Of a stretch of 7,324 bases of DNA, positions 1-6,832 are shown one piece after another. The stretch spans positions 1 through 7,324 of the forward strand of contig JABXGU010000451.1 in the NCBI GenBank assembly GCA_016550415.1. The letters run 5' to 3'. Position 1 is the first letter of the stretch. Each line of letters begins with the position of its first letter. This DNA is from an archaeon (GTDB lineage: Archaea; Asgardarchaeota; Hermodarchaeia; Hermodarchaeales; Hermodarchaeaceae). Both the position numbers and the translations under genes were made by a program. The notes beneath the pieces are model-generated. The model saw nothing but the letters and a program-made list of their open reading frames with translations, was not told the DNA's origin and searched no databases.

Positions 1-230
1 AGTATGAAGTAATATAGTAACGCTTCATTCTCTTTCTCTTCTCAAACTTAGTTTTTCAATAAATTAATGCGCTCTCATGGACTAAGAGAATAATTACACA
101 GAATGAGAAAATTATTAAACCTGAAGAGACCAATAAAACCAAAGAATTTACTCAATACAGATTAGAGAACTTCGATATAAAAAAAGAGCGTGTTCAAATC
201 TAAATAATAATGGTCATGAGCTGAATTACT
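1..230. other. Non-coding leader region upstream of the MFS gene
   Basis: This A/T-rich stretch holds no convincing coding sequence on either strand. The only functional signal I can support is a TATA-like box and a ribosome site near its right end, both serving the MFS gene at 231. No RNA gene, repeat array or strong hairpin was seen. Confidence 0.5.
173..184 (+). promoter_or_regulatory. Probable archaeal TATA box for the MFS gene
   Basis: The sequence CGATATAAAAAA is a good match to an archaeal TATA element. Archaeal transcription usually starts about 25 bases downstream, which would be near 203-206 and leave a leader of roughly 25 bases. That leader would contain GAGCTGA (219-225), one mismatch from GAGGTGA, just before the ATG at 231. 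The assignment rests on motif and spacing only. Confidence 0.45.
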
Positions 231-1535
231 ATGATTGAACCTGACAGTCAAACATTTAGTAGTTACTTCTTTTTCTGGGGAGGGCAACTGGTCTCGTTAG
301 CTGGCACAAATATCGTTAATTTCAGCTTAACTTGGTGGATTACAGTTCAAACAGGGAGCGCGTTTCTACTTGGGTTGTCTGCGTTTTTTGGTTTTGGCAG
401 TTTTATTTTGATAACACCTGTTGCTGGTGTATTGGTGGATAGGTGGTCCCGAAAAAAAATCATCGCATCCGCAGATAGTCTCCTGGCACTTTTGAGTTTC
501 ATACTCGTCATTTTATTCACATTAGGTATTGCTAACATTGTACATGTCTTACTCATCCAATTGATTTCGGGTATGTTGAATGCGTTTCACCGAATGGGAG
601 TTCAAGCTATCACTCCAATCATGGTTCCCCACAAACATCTCACACGGATGAATAGTGTTCAATATTTTGCCACAAGTCTAATTCAAACAGTTGGTCCTCC
701 CATCGGTGCACTAGTGTTTGTAATTCTCCTTGGGAATATGGGGCAAATTCTGATGATTGACATTGTCACTTACTTGATCGCCATTGTTCCAACGCTGTTA
801 ATATTCATCCCTGCAGTGAAGATTAGAAAGGCAACAGATAAGCCATCCTTTAGGCAAGAATTCAGTGAAGGATTGACTTTCCTAAAACAGCGGCACGGAC
901 TCCTCACACTTCTGATAGTTTTTGCCATCACTAATTTTCTTTTGCCCCCAGTGACAGTGTTACTTCCTCTCTATAGTACTGTTAATCTTGCCGGAGGAGA
1001 TGAAACCATCGCTGTGCTATTTCTTGCTGGGCTAATGTCATTATTTAGTCTAAGTGTGATGGCTATGTCAGCGGTGATTACTGTCTGGGGTGGTTTCAAA
1101 CGTAACATCATTGGAGTTTTCATAGGCATCTTTGCTGGTGCCACCGGAATCTTGGTACTAGGATTAACACCACCAGGAATGTACTGGATAGCAGTAGCAG
1201 GAATACTGCTAATGGGCCTAACAATTCCAGTTGCAAATGTTTCAAGTCAAACAATCTGGCAAAAAGTGGTTCCCCCGGAAAAAATTGGACGGGTCTTCTC
1301 AGTGCGAACAACCATTGCTCAATTCACAGCTCCCTTCGCCTTTCTCCTAGCAGGCGTGTTAGCAGAATTCTTTCCAATACCTCTACTATTTGTGGTTTTT
1401 AGCACGACATTAATCATAATCCTAATCCTAGCATGGATATTTACCAGTCTTTCCAAAATCGAACAACAACTCGAAATAACTATGAACAAAACTCAAGAGG
1501 ACACAGCTGACGAGAAGGAGGAAATCGCAGATTAA
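231..1535 (+). CDS. MFS-family exporter, DHA3/macrolide-efflux-like
   Basis: The 434-residue product is a polytopic membrane protein of usual MFS length with about twelve hydrophobic segments. Residues 66-76 (GVLVDRWSRKK) are the cytoplasmic loop 2-3 motif A of the major facilitator superfamily. Residues 343-359, around WQKVVPPEKIGRVFSVR, match a block typical of DHA3-type (MefA-like) drug exporters. The family uses the proton gradient to move small hydrophobic compounds out across the cytoplasmic membrane; the substrate here cannot be read from sequence. The C-terminal tail (about 408-434) is charged and probably cytoplasmic. The ATG at 231 is supported by a GAGCTGA ribosome site and a TATA-like box. 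Third-position bases drift from T/G-rich at the 5' end to A/C-rich at the 3' end. The gene converges on the zinc-ribbon gene, 31 bases separating the stops. Confidence 0.88.
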   Translation: MIEPDSQTFSSYFFFWGGQLVSLAGTNIVNFSLTWWITVQTGSAFLLGLSAFFGFGSFILITPVAGVLVDRWSRKKIIASADSLLALLSFILVILFTLGIANIVHVLLIQLISGMLNAFHRMGVQAITPIMVPHKHLTRMNSVQYFATSLIQTVGPPIGALVFVILLGNMGQILMIDIVTYLIAIVPTLLIFIPAVKIRKATDKPSFRQEFSEGLTFLKQRHGLLTLLIVFAITNFLLPPVTVLLPLYSTVNLAGGDETIAVLFLAGLMSLFSLSVMAMSAVITVWGGFKRNIIGVFIGIFAGATGILVLGLTPPGMYWIAVAGILLMGLTIPVANVSSQTIWQKVVPPEKIGRVFSVRTTIAQFTAPFAFLLAGVLAEFFPIPLLFVVFSTTLIIILILAWIFTSLSKIEQQLEITMNKTQEDTADEKEEIAD

Positions 1536-1566
1536 AATCAACCTATACTAAGGTAAATGGGGCTAA

Positions 1567-2391
1567 TCAGGTTTCTTTTAAGCGCATTTCAGCCGTATGT
1601 CCACAATAGGGGCATTTGGCTTGTAATGGACCCACCCAATCAACTTCTTCCCAGTTAAGGGGTGCCCCACATTCAGAGCATTCCTTGGGAAGCTGATACA
1701 GAAGTCGTTGTGTCCTTGATATTGGGGGGTGTGGCGTCGTCTTTGGCATATCTGTAGATGGAAGGGTTATAGGTTCAGTGGGCTGTGTTCTAATTGCAAA
1801 AATGAAAATACCTCCAATGGCAAGAATTAGAACTATAATAATTATTATCGGTACAAGCCCCATTAACCCAGGTTCTAACACTGTTTCCTCAATGACATTG
1901 ATGGTAATCTGGGTTGACAATTCATTACTGTTCGTGTCATTTACAAAGACCCGAACTTGATAAGAGCCAAAGCTTAAGATATCCTTACTTCGAAGCACAG
2001 CCCACCTAAAATACACTAAAACTGTGTCGTCGTCAATTAATTCATACCCTTGACCATAACCCATGTCTTCGATTTCAAAGTACGTTGGATCATCAACCCA
2101 CCAGCTATCAAGTTCGTCTATTACAACATACAATCTACAAGACCAGTCAGATTCTTCGTACAACGATTCCGAATCAGGTAGATCCCCAAACCAACGAAGC
2201 TCTTCATTCTCACAAACAAACAATTGCACTAATCCATCAAATCCGGTGCTAACATCTTCTTTTCCTGTCGACCCAGCCGAGTCACCCCAAACATTACCAG
2301 CGGCATTTAAGGTCAAAGAAAATCCCTGAATTATCAGAACCATAACAAAAAATAACAGAACCCGTCTTCGGACCCAAACCCAATCCAACAT
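1567..2391 (-). CDS. Exported single-pass membrane protein with C-terminal zinc ribbon
   Basis: I do not recognise a named family. The 274-residue product begins with an RRR-containing n-region and a hydrophobic stretch (about 8-31), a signal peptide or anchor. Residues 32-175 form an acidic, aromatic-rich ectodomain with two cysteines (C60, C85) that could form a disulfide. The part near 140-168 looks like the last strands of an Ig-like or cadherin-like beta domain. A strong transmembrane helix lies at about 177-200, followed by a Pro/Thr-rich linker (201-228). The end is a zinc ribbon with CSEC at 238-241 and CPYC at 260-263. The expected topology is ectodomain outside and zinc ribbon in the cytoplasm, suggesting a sensor or adaptor, but the function is inferred from architecture only. 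The ATG at 2391 has only a weak GGGA upstream. The gene appears monocistronic. Confidence 0.7.
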   Translation of the reverse strand: MLDWVWVRRRVLLFFVMVLIIQGFSLTLNAAGNVWGDSAGSTGKEDVSTGFDGLVQLFVCENEELRWFGDLPDSESLYEESDWSCRLYVVIDELDSWWVDDPTYFEIEDMGYGQGYELIDDDTVLVYFRWAVLRSKDILSFGSYQVRVFVNDTNSNELSTQITINVIEETVLEPGLMGLVPIIIIIVLILAIGGIFIFAIRTQPTEPITLPSTDMPKTTPHPPISRTQRLLYQLPKECSECGAPLNWEEVDWVGPLQAKCPYCGHTAEMRLKET

Positions 2392-2675
2392 GCAAGATTT
2401 CCCTAATATATGCAGTCAAAATTAGCCTAAAAATGCTTTACTAATCAAAATTTATCCACAAATTTTCATGACAATCCGCCGCTCACCCTTACTCTTCCGC
2501 AAATAAATACGAGTCTGAGCAGCATGAGCAACAATATGACTACCAGTTAGACGATCCGGTCTAATAGTGAATTCATTTAATGATGTGTATTTTTTCACAA
2601 CATAGACTACAAAATTAGAGTCCACTTAATTTTCCATTGATTTGAACATCTTAAATTATCATAAGGTGAATATTA
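2392..2675. other. Intergenic region holding a radA tail fragment
   Basis: This 284-base gap separates the divergent zinc-ribbon gene and first WWH membrane gene. It contains the radA-derived fragment at 2473-2559, and the AGGTGA ribosome site (2664-2669) for the membrane gene close to its right end. I see no other gene. The left part (2392-2470) and the part from 2565 to 2650 show no similarity to radA that I can detect by eye. Confidence 0.6.
2473..2559 (-). pseudogene. radA 3' fragment A (RadA residues 258-286)
   Basis: In the reverse reading frame this stretch encodes [15 protein letters not shown] followed by [14 protein letters not shown]. It matches residues 258-286 of the intact RadA at 3743-4681 with only G264-to-S and P261-to-L changes. 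Bases 2480-2540 are identical to 3831-3891 for 61 positions. The frame stays open but runs on to an unrelated VMKICG and a stop at 2452-2454. The C-terminal end of RadA is missing here and lies separately at 3245-3322. There is no start codon, ATPase core or N-terminal domain, so no functional recombinase can come from it. Confidence 0.85.
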
Positions 2676-3248
2676 GTGAATTTTTGGGGTCTTGAGTATA
2701 TCTGGTATTTTTGTATAATTATTGGTAGCTTCGCACTAACACTAATGGCTGATGCGGTGCGAGTTCCAAAGCACTCCTCCTCATTCTTTTGGCAACACTG
2801 GTGGCACACCCCCCTCCTAGTATACACCGCAATCGGAGCATATTGGCCATTCTCATTAATCACCTACTTGGGTGGAACAATTTATCACATCCTCATCCAG
2901 GAAGCCATAGCCACTAGCTTAGCTTATTCCCTTATAACCATCATATGGCTCCACCTCACAAGAACACCAACAAGTCCACAAACCAAAGATAGAAGCAAAA
3001 ATCAGATGGCAACTGACATAACAATCCTAATTGGAACAATAGTCTCCTTCACAGGCCTATTCCCTTACATCCTATACTTCCTGGGAATTAAGTACATCTT
3101 CAACATCCTGCCACTCATCGCAGTCCCACTCCTCTTCTATGCAATCCCAACTGGACTAGCCATCTACCTAGCTGGATTCCTTCTCAAAATTCAGACACAC
3201 TATACGATGACAATCAAATCCAATAAACCCAAACTAACAAACGATTAA
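2676..3248 (+). CDS. Multi-pass membrane protein with WWH motif (larger paralogue)
   Basis: No family is recognised. The 190-residue product has about five hydrophobic segments (near 11-27, 47-72, 76-94, 112-137, 141-170) with a polar Lys/Arg-rich loop at 96-112 and a basic tail. It carries SFALTL at 18-23 and WWH at 42-44, both repeated at the same 24-residue spacing in the smaller protein at 3384-3713, so the two are probably paralogues. The GTG start is chosen because AGGTGA lies six bases upstream. The stop overlaps by four bases the stop codon of radA fragment B on the other strand, the same convergent arrangement that its paralogue has with intact radA. The first 18 codons mostly end in T/G while the rest are A/C-rich. 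It could be a transporter subunit or membrane chaperone; nothing decides this. Confidence 0.65.
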   Translation: MNFWGLEYIWYFCIIIGSFALTLMADAVRVPKHSSSFFWQHWWHTPLLVYTAIGAYWPFSLITYLGGTIYHILIQEAIATSLAYSLITIIWLHLTRTPTSPQTKDRSKNQMATDITILIGTIVSFTGLFPYILYFLGIKYIFNILPLIAVPLLFYAIPTGLAIYLAGFLLKIQTHYTMTIKSNKPKLTND

Positions 3249-3322
3249 GCATCTGCAATACCTGCAGCAACAATAGTGAACAGCGCCTCGCCCTCAGGCA
3301 AATACGGCGAATCAATCAAAGT
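3245..3322 (-). pseudogene. radA 3' fragment B (RadA residues 288-312 plus stop)
   Basis: Read in reverse, this stretch encodes [15 protein letters not shown] and [10 protein letters not shown] and ends in TAA, so all 25 residues equal RadA 288-312. At the DNA level it differs from 3746-3820 at 10 of 75 positions, each in a third codon position and each synonymous. Similarity stops at codon 287, where a chance ATG (3323-3325) opens a 26-codon ORF. Decay as a free fragment would have produced amino acid changes, so the sequence probably diverged inside a functional radA before arriving here. The stop overlaps the end of the membrane gene to its left by four bases. Confidence 0.85.
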
Positions 3323-3332
3323 CATAATAAAG

Positions 3333-3342
3333 GGATAAAAGC
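3333..3342 (+). promoter_or_regulatory. Possible TATA box for the smaller WWH membrane gene
   Basis: GGATAAAAGC lies about 45 bases before the GTG start at 3384, a distance that allows a leader of about 20 bases. It sits directly after the end of radA fragment B, so the promoter belongs to the segment that begins at this junction. Motif evidence only. Confidence 0.3.
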
Positions 3343-3383
3343 TTGAATGAGAAATAATACTAGATAACAATTAGTGGAATGGT

Positions 3384-3713
3384 GTGATACAATTGTATGT
3401 GTATGATAGTCCTGTCGCTGGGTATTGGATTCTCTTGATAATCTGTAGTTTTACACTCACACTATTTTTACATTGGTTGGAGCGGGATAAAGAGAAGGGG
3501 TGGCTTTTTTTGGAGAATTGGTGGCATTCTCTCATCCTTTTACTTATTACATTATTTGCCGGCGCTGCAATTGGTTTTGCCTTGGGAATATTGTTGTACG
3601 CTCCATGGCCCTACTCATTTGAAGGATTAAGTTTGTGGTGGCTAGCTTCTTTTATCTTAGTCCATTTCTGTTGGTGTATCTGGCGGCTAGGATTTTTCAA
3701 ATTAAGAAAATAA
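3384..3713 (+). CDS. Small membrane protein with WWH motif (shorter paralogue)
   Basis: The 109-residue product has three hydrophobic segments (about 13-29, 49-72, 83-100) and a charged loop ERDKEKG (33-39). An ungapped comparison of residues 14-48 with residues 10-44 of the larger protein at 2676-3248 gives about 11 identities in 35, including SFxLTL (22-27) and WWH (46-48) at unchanged spacing. It lacks the last two helices of the larger form, so it is either a shorter relative or a truncated copy. The GTG start has only a weak GGAATGG upstream; TTG at 3393 or GTG at 3399 are alternatives. Its stop lies 29 bases from the convergent stop of radA. Base use is T/G-leaning, unlike the A/C-rich stretches on both sides. 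Function unknown. Confidence 0.6.
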   Translation: MIQLYVYDSPVAGYWILLIICSFTLTLFLHWLERDKEKGWLFLENWWHSLILLLITLFAGAAIGFALGILLYAPWPYSFEGLSLWWLASFILVHFCWCIWRLGFFKLRK

Positions 3714-3721
3714 AAGAGAAC
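3699..3721 (-). terminator. T-rich tract downstream of radA
   Basis: On the reverse strand, just after the radA stop, the sequence is rich in T runs (TCTCTTTTATTTTC). Archaeal RNA polymerase terminates at such oligo-T tracts without needing a hairpin. The tract overlaps the last codons of the convergent membrane gene. It is a weak but plausible terminator. Confidence 0.3.
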
Positions 3722-3742
3722 TCATTCCATCCTACGATTCTT

Positions 3743-4681
3743 CTATGCATCAGCAATGCCAGCCGCTACAATAGTAAACAGCGCCTCACCCTCAGGCAAA
3801 TACGGAGAGTCAATCAAAGTCGCAATACGACGCTCACCCTTACTCTTCCGCAAATAAATACGAGTCTGAGCAGCATGAGCAACAATATGACCACCAGTAG
3901 GCCTATCAGGCGCCCCAAAAAAAACGTCAGGTTGGGCATGAACTTGATTACTAGTGACGACTGCTATATTATGTACCTCTGCTAGTCGTAGTAGGTCGTG
4001 TAGGTGTTTGTTGAGTTTTTGTTGTCGTTCTGCTAGCATTCCTCGTCCGAGGTATTCTGCTCTGAAGTGTCCGATGAGTGAGTCGACGATGAGGAGTTTG
4101 ACTTCTTGGAATTGTGGGTTGTCTTGGATTTGTTGGACGAGTAGCATTTGGTGGTCGCTGTTGTAGGCGCGTCCGACTAGGATGTTTTTGAGGGCTTGTT
4201 TGGGTTCGATTTGACGGGTTTGTGCCATGTTGATGATGCGTTCGGGGCGGAATGTGCCTTCGGTGTCTATGTAGGCGGCTTTTGCTGTGATGCCTCCTTG
4301 TTCCTTTGGGATTTGGACATTGACGCAGAGCTGGTGGCAGATTTGGGTTTTGCCGCTGCGGAAGGCGCCTGCGAATTCTGTCATGGATCCAGTTTCGATG
4401 CCGCCTCCGAGTAGGGCGTCGAGTTCTCGGCTGCTTGTTGTTATGCGTTCGATTGTTTGGCGTTTTTTCCAGAGTTTGTCTGCAGTTTCAATGCCGATAG
4501 AGGCAAGGCGTTGTGCAGATTCAATGATTTTTTGGGCAGTGGCTGCTCCTATGCCGGCTAGTCCTGTTAGTTCTTTGACGGTGGCTGCGGCGATGCCTTC
4601 TATTGTGCGGAAGCCGCAGTCTTCGAGTTTTTGGGCGACGGTGGGTCCGATTCCGTCTATTTGTTCAAGTTCCGAGGGCAT
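3743..4681 (-). CDS. radA: DNA repair and recombination protein RadA
   Basis: This is the archaeal RecA/Rad51-family recombinase, which forms ATP-dependent filaments on single-stranded DNA for strand exchange. Residues 5-60 are the helix-hairpin-helix domain ([19 protein letters not shown]). Walker A is GAFRSGKTQ (105-113), with Ala where GEF is usual. Walker B is LLIVD (196-200). The loop region around [16 protein letters not shown] (209-224) is conserved. The C-terminal core ends with [12 protein letters not shown] (291-302). The FxxA filament-joining motif appears as IETA (64-67), Ile replacing Phe. At 312 residues it is near family length, with no intein. The ATG at 4681 has a weak GGATGGAT upstream. 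Third codon positions are almost all A/C up to about residue 234, then almost all T/G from 253 to the stop, and two copies of pieces of this tail lie at 2473-2559 and 3245-3322. The gene looks intact but chimeric. Confidence 0.95.
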   Translation of the reverse strand: MPSELEQIDGIGPTVAQKLEDCGFRTIEGIAAATVKELTGLAGIGAATAQKIIESAQRLASIGIETADKLWKKRQTIERITTSSRELDALLGGGIETGSMTEFAGAFRSGKTQICHQLCVNVQIPKEQGGITAKAAYIDTEGTFRPERIINMAQTRQIEPKQALKNILVGRAYNSDHQMLLVQQIQDNPQFQEVKLLIVDSLIGHFRAEYLGRGMLAERQQKLNKHLHDLLRLAEVHNIAVVTSNQVHAQPDVFFGAPDRPTGGHIVAHAAQTRIYLRKSKGERRIATLIDSPYLPEGEALFTIVAAGIADA

Positions 4682-4956
4682 GTTCTATCCATCCCATTGC
4701 TTGTGTGCATACCAATTTTTTATGAACATGTAGGCGGGTTCTGCTCCATGTTTTGGTTTGTTATTTTTGTGGAGTCTGTTTCCCGGTGGGTTTGTGTGTT
4801 GTGTTCCTTATTTAACGTAATGGTTGTAGAGAAGTGTCCTGCCCACCTGTACTTCCTTTTTCTTGTTTGTTGTGCTTTAAATGGTTTTGACACCCCTTTG
4901 GACAAGTGAAAAATCAGTGATTGATATTGGTCTGGTCTTGTATAGTTCTAGCCAGA
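4682..4956. other. G/T-rich intergenic region upstream of radA
   Basis: The 275 bases between the two reverse-strand genes hold no gene I can support. The + strand is notably G/T-rich from 4690 to about 4890, continuing the composition of the radA body. A TATA-like GTTAAATAAG on the reverse strand (about 4808-4817) could drive radA with a leader near 100 bases. A short ATCACTGATTTTTC on the reverse strand near 4909-4922 could end transcription of the oxidoreductase. Both are weak. Confidence 0.4.
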
Positions 4957-6807
4957 TTAATTATCAAGAAGACTGTTGAGCCCATACTTCTGTATGGCTT
5001 TTCTTGTTGGTTTTCCGTCCGAGTCGCATCCGCGGAGGTGATATAGTTCGGTGAGGCTATCTTCAAAGTCTTGTTGGCTGACAAAGGCTGTAAGTCCTTT
5101 CATAGGACCGTTTGGTATTGGTTCTTCCATATGGCGTGGGGGTAGTCTGTCATAGAAGCGTGGGGATTCCTCATATTCTCGTATATTGAATAGGCGAGCT
5201 AGAAGCCAGATTCGAGAAGCGATATCTCTTACTGTTTCTTCTTTGGCTTGGACACCGGTTGTAGTCTGATAAATCTGGGCGCAATCTTGAATCGTCAATT
5301 GTGGACTAATGGAGTGGGTGAAGTGGCAGATAATAAGTGAGTCCTTTAGAATTTTCAAATCCTGTTGTTGTACAAGAGAGGGCACTACTTGGCGAGCACT
5401 TTTTTCAGGGACGTCCCTTGTTACTGGCCAACCCCTAAGATGGCTGGCACCAGCTGCAGCTGTAGCGAAGCTGAGTCCTAGTCCAAGTTTACCTCTGGGA
5501 TCCCAAGCAGGGAATTCTAAACCTTTCACATGAACTGCGAGTCGTGCGGCTTCTGGTCCGATTCCTTGGGCAAAATCTTGGCTGCCTTCTGCGAGGAGGT
5601 TTCCGAGTCCGTTCCGGCTTGCGATTTTTTGTATTAATTTTAGTGCTCCCTTACCGTCTCCAAAGCGGATTCCTTCTGCCTGTTCTTTTACTGGTAAGAG
5701 TTCACGTTCGGTAAGTTCCATTAGTAAGCCAATTATGTTGCCCGTGCTGATAGTATCTAAACCTAGGATGTTGCAGAGATGGTTGATTTGTATAATCACC
5801 TCTGTGTCTGAGAGACCTAGGTTACCACCAATCATTCCCAGTGTCTCATATTCTGGCAGTGCTACATCGCCTGTCGATTCATATGGTATCCAAGGGAATT
5901 CTTTCTTTATAATCCAAGCACAACTGATAATGCATCCTTCACAAGGTCTGCGTCTAATCTGATTCTCTATGCTTGCTTCCAGATTATCTGAGGTGAGCTT
6001 TGTGTATTCTTCAAAATGTGTGGTTTGATAATTGTAGGTGGGAAACATTCCAGCTATATTGGCATACTCGACGAGCCAAGGTGTTCCATGGTAGTGCAGC
6101 GAATGCTTCTTTTGTTTGGCTTTTCGCGCTCTTGCAGTTAATTCCTTGACAAGTGCTAATTCTTGATCAGTGTCAGGCGTTGGGCTGAACCCAGGTGATC
6201 CCCTTATTGTTATTGCCTTTAGTCGCTTAGCTCCAAAGACTGCCCCTAGTCCGCCACGGGCAAAGTTACGGAAGTAGTTATGGGTTAGACATGCAAAGCG
6301 AACTAATTTTTCTCCTGCAGGACCAGTGGATAGCACGCTTATTTTGGGGTCTTTTCTTCGAAGTGCCAGTTCCACCTCATGTGTGGTTTTTCCCCAGAGC
6401 TGTTTTGCATCCTTGATTGCAGTTTCTTCTGGACTTATTTGAAGCCAGACAGGTTTCTCTGCCTGTCCCTGTAAAATGAGCATATCGTATCCTGCTCGTT
6501 TTAACTCTGGACCCAGTTGACCCCCCATATTGCTATCGATATAGAGGTTGGTTAATGGGCTTTTTGATACAGCGGCACAACGACCTGTTATGGGCACTCG
6601 CGTTGCCTGAGCTGGACCAGTGACCAAGAAGAAACGGTTCTCTGGACCGCGAGGATCGGCTCCTGCTGGAACCTCTTTGTATAAATAATAGGTTCCAAGT
6701 CCTTTGCCTCCCATAAACTGTGTTAATATATCCGGTGCAATGGGTTCATCGGCAAGTTTGTTGGTAGTTAAATCTACCCGCAACAGCTTGCCAATCCAAC
6801 CGTACAC
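4957..6807 (-). CDS. aor: Aldehyde ferredoxin oxidoreductase family (tungsten-pterin) protein
   Basis: The product belongs to the AOR family, cytoplasmic enzymes holding a tungsten bis-pterin cofactor and one [4Fe-4S] cluster, which oxidise aldehydes to acids and reduce ferredoxin. Numbering below is from the upstream TTG at 6816. Visible marks are GWIGKLLRVDL at the start, pterin-contacting GRCAAVSKSPLTNLYID (78-94) and DSNMGG (94-99), ARGGLGAVFGAKRLKAI (186-202), NILGLDTISTG (349-359), and DPRGKLGLGLSFAT (439-452). The cluster ligands are C292, C295 and C299 (CEGCIISC) with C497 in DSLIIC as the fourth. Length is close to the usual 600-620. I prefer the GTG at 6807 because GGAGAT (6821-6816) lies about nine bases upstream, whereas TTG at 6816 sits too close to it, and relatives begin near YGWxGK. 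The exact aldehyde cannot be told. No ferredoxin or cofactor gene is adjacent in the window. Confidence 0.92.
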   Translation of the reverse strand: MYGWIGKLLRVDLTTNKLADEPIAPDILTQFMGGKGLGTYYLYKEVPAGADPRGPENRFFLVTGPAQATRVPITGRCAAVSKSPLTNLYIDSNMGGQLGPELKRAGYDMLILQGQAEKPVWLQISPEETAIKDAKQLWGKTTHEVELALRRKDPKISVLSTGPAGEKLVRFACLTHNYFRNFARGGLGAVFGAKRLKAITIRGSPGFSPTPDTDQELALVKELTARARKAKQKKHSLHYHGTPWLVEYANIAGMFPTYNYQTTHFEEYTKLTSDNLEASIENQIRRRPCEGCIISCAWIIKKEFPWIPYESTGDVALPEYETLGMIGGNLGLSDTEVIIQINHLCNILGLDTISTGNIIGLLMELTERELLPVKEQAEGIRFGDGKGALKLIQKIASRNGLGNLLAEGSQDFAQGIGPEAARLAVHVKGLEFPAWDPRGKLGLGLSFATAAAGASHLRGWPVTRDVPEKSARQVVPSLVQQQDLKILKDSLIICHFTHSISPQLTIQDCAQIYQTTTGVQAKEETVRDIASRIWLLARLFNIREYEESPRFYDRLPPRHMEEPIPNGPMKGLTAFVSQQDFEDSLTELYHLRGCDSDGKPTRKAIQKYGLNSLLDN

Positions 6808-6832
6808 TTGTATCAATCTCCAGAGTACAAAT

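Noticed and set aside
2063..2329. Forward 88-codon Ser-rich ORF inside the zinc-ribbon gene
   Set aside because: It is a shadow of the reverse-strand gene, which has a signal peptide, membrane helix and zinc ribbon to support it.
2473..3322. radA tail copy split by simple insertion of the membrane gene
   Set aside because: A simple insertion would keep the pieces in natural order; here the C-terminal piece lies on the wrong side, so rearrangement or circular permutation is needed.
3923..3979. Frameshift or assembly join in radA at the codon-style switch
   Set aside because: The frame and conserved protein sequence run through without a break ([18 protein letters not shown]), so there is no coding sign of an error; a mis-assembly at a conserved site cannot be fully excluded without reads.
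3635..3985. Forward 116-codon ORF running from the small membrane gene into radA
   Set aside because: It is out of frame with the membrane gene and antisense to the conserved RadA C-terminus; it is open only because of the base bias there.
4720..4905. Reverse-strand 61-codon ORF in the spacer between the oxidoreductase gene and radA
   Set aside because: Its product is a polar, low-complexity string rich in Thr, Lys and Asn, as expected from random reading of this biased region, and it shows no recognisable domain.
4631..4909. Forward 92-codon ORF overlapping the radA start and the spacer
   Set aside because: The hydrophobic, Phe/Val/Cys-rich product follows from the G/T-rich strand, overlaps a certain gene antisense, and has no family features.
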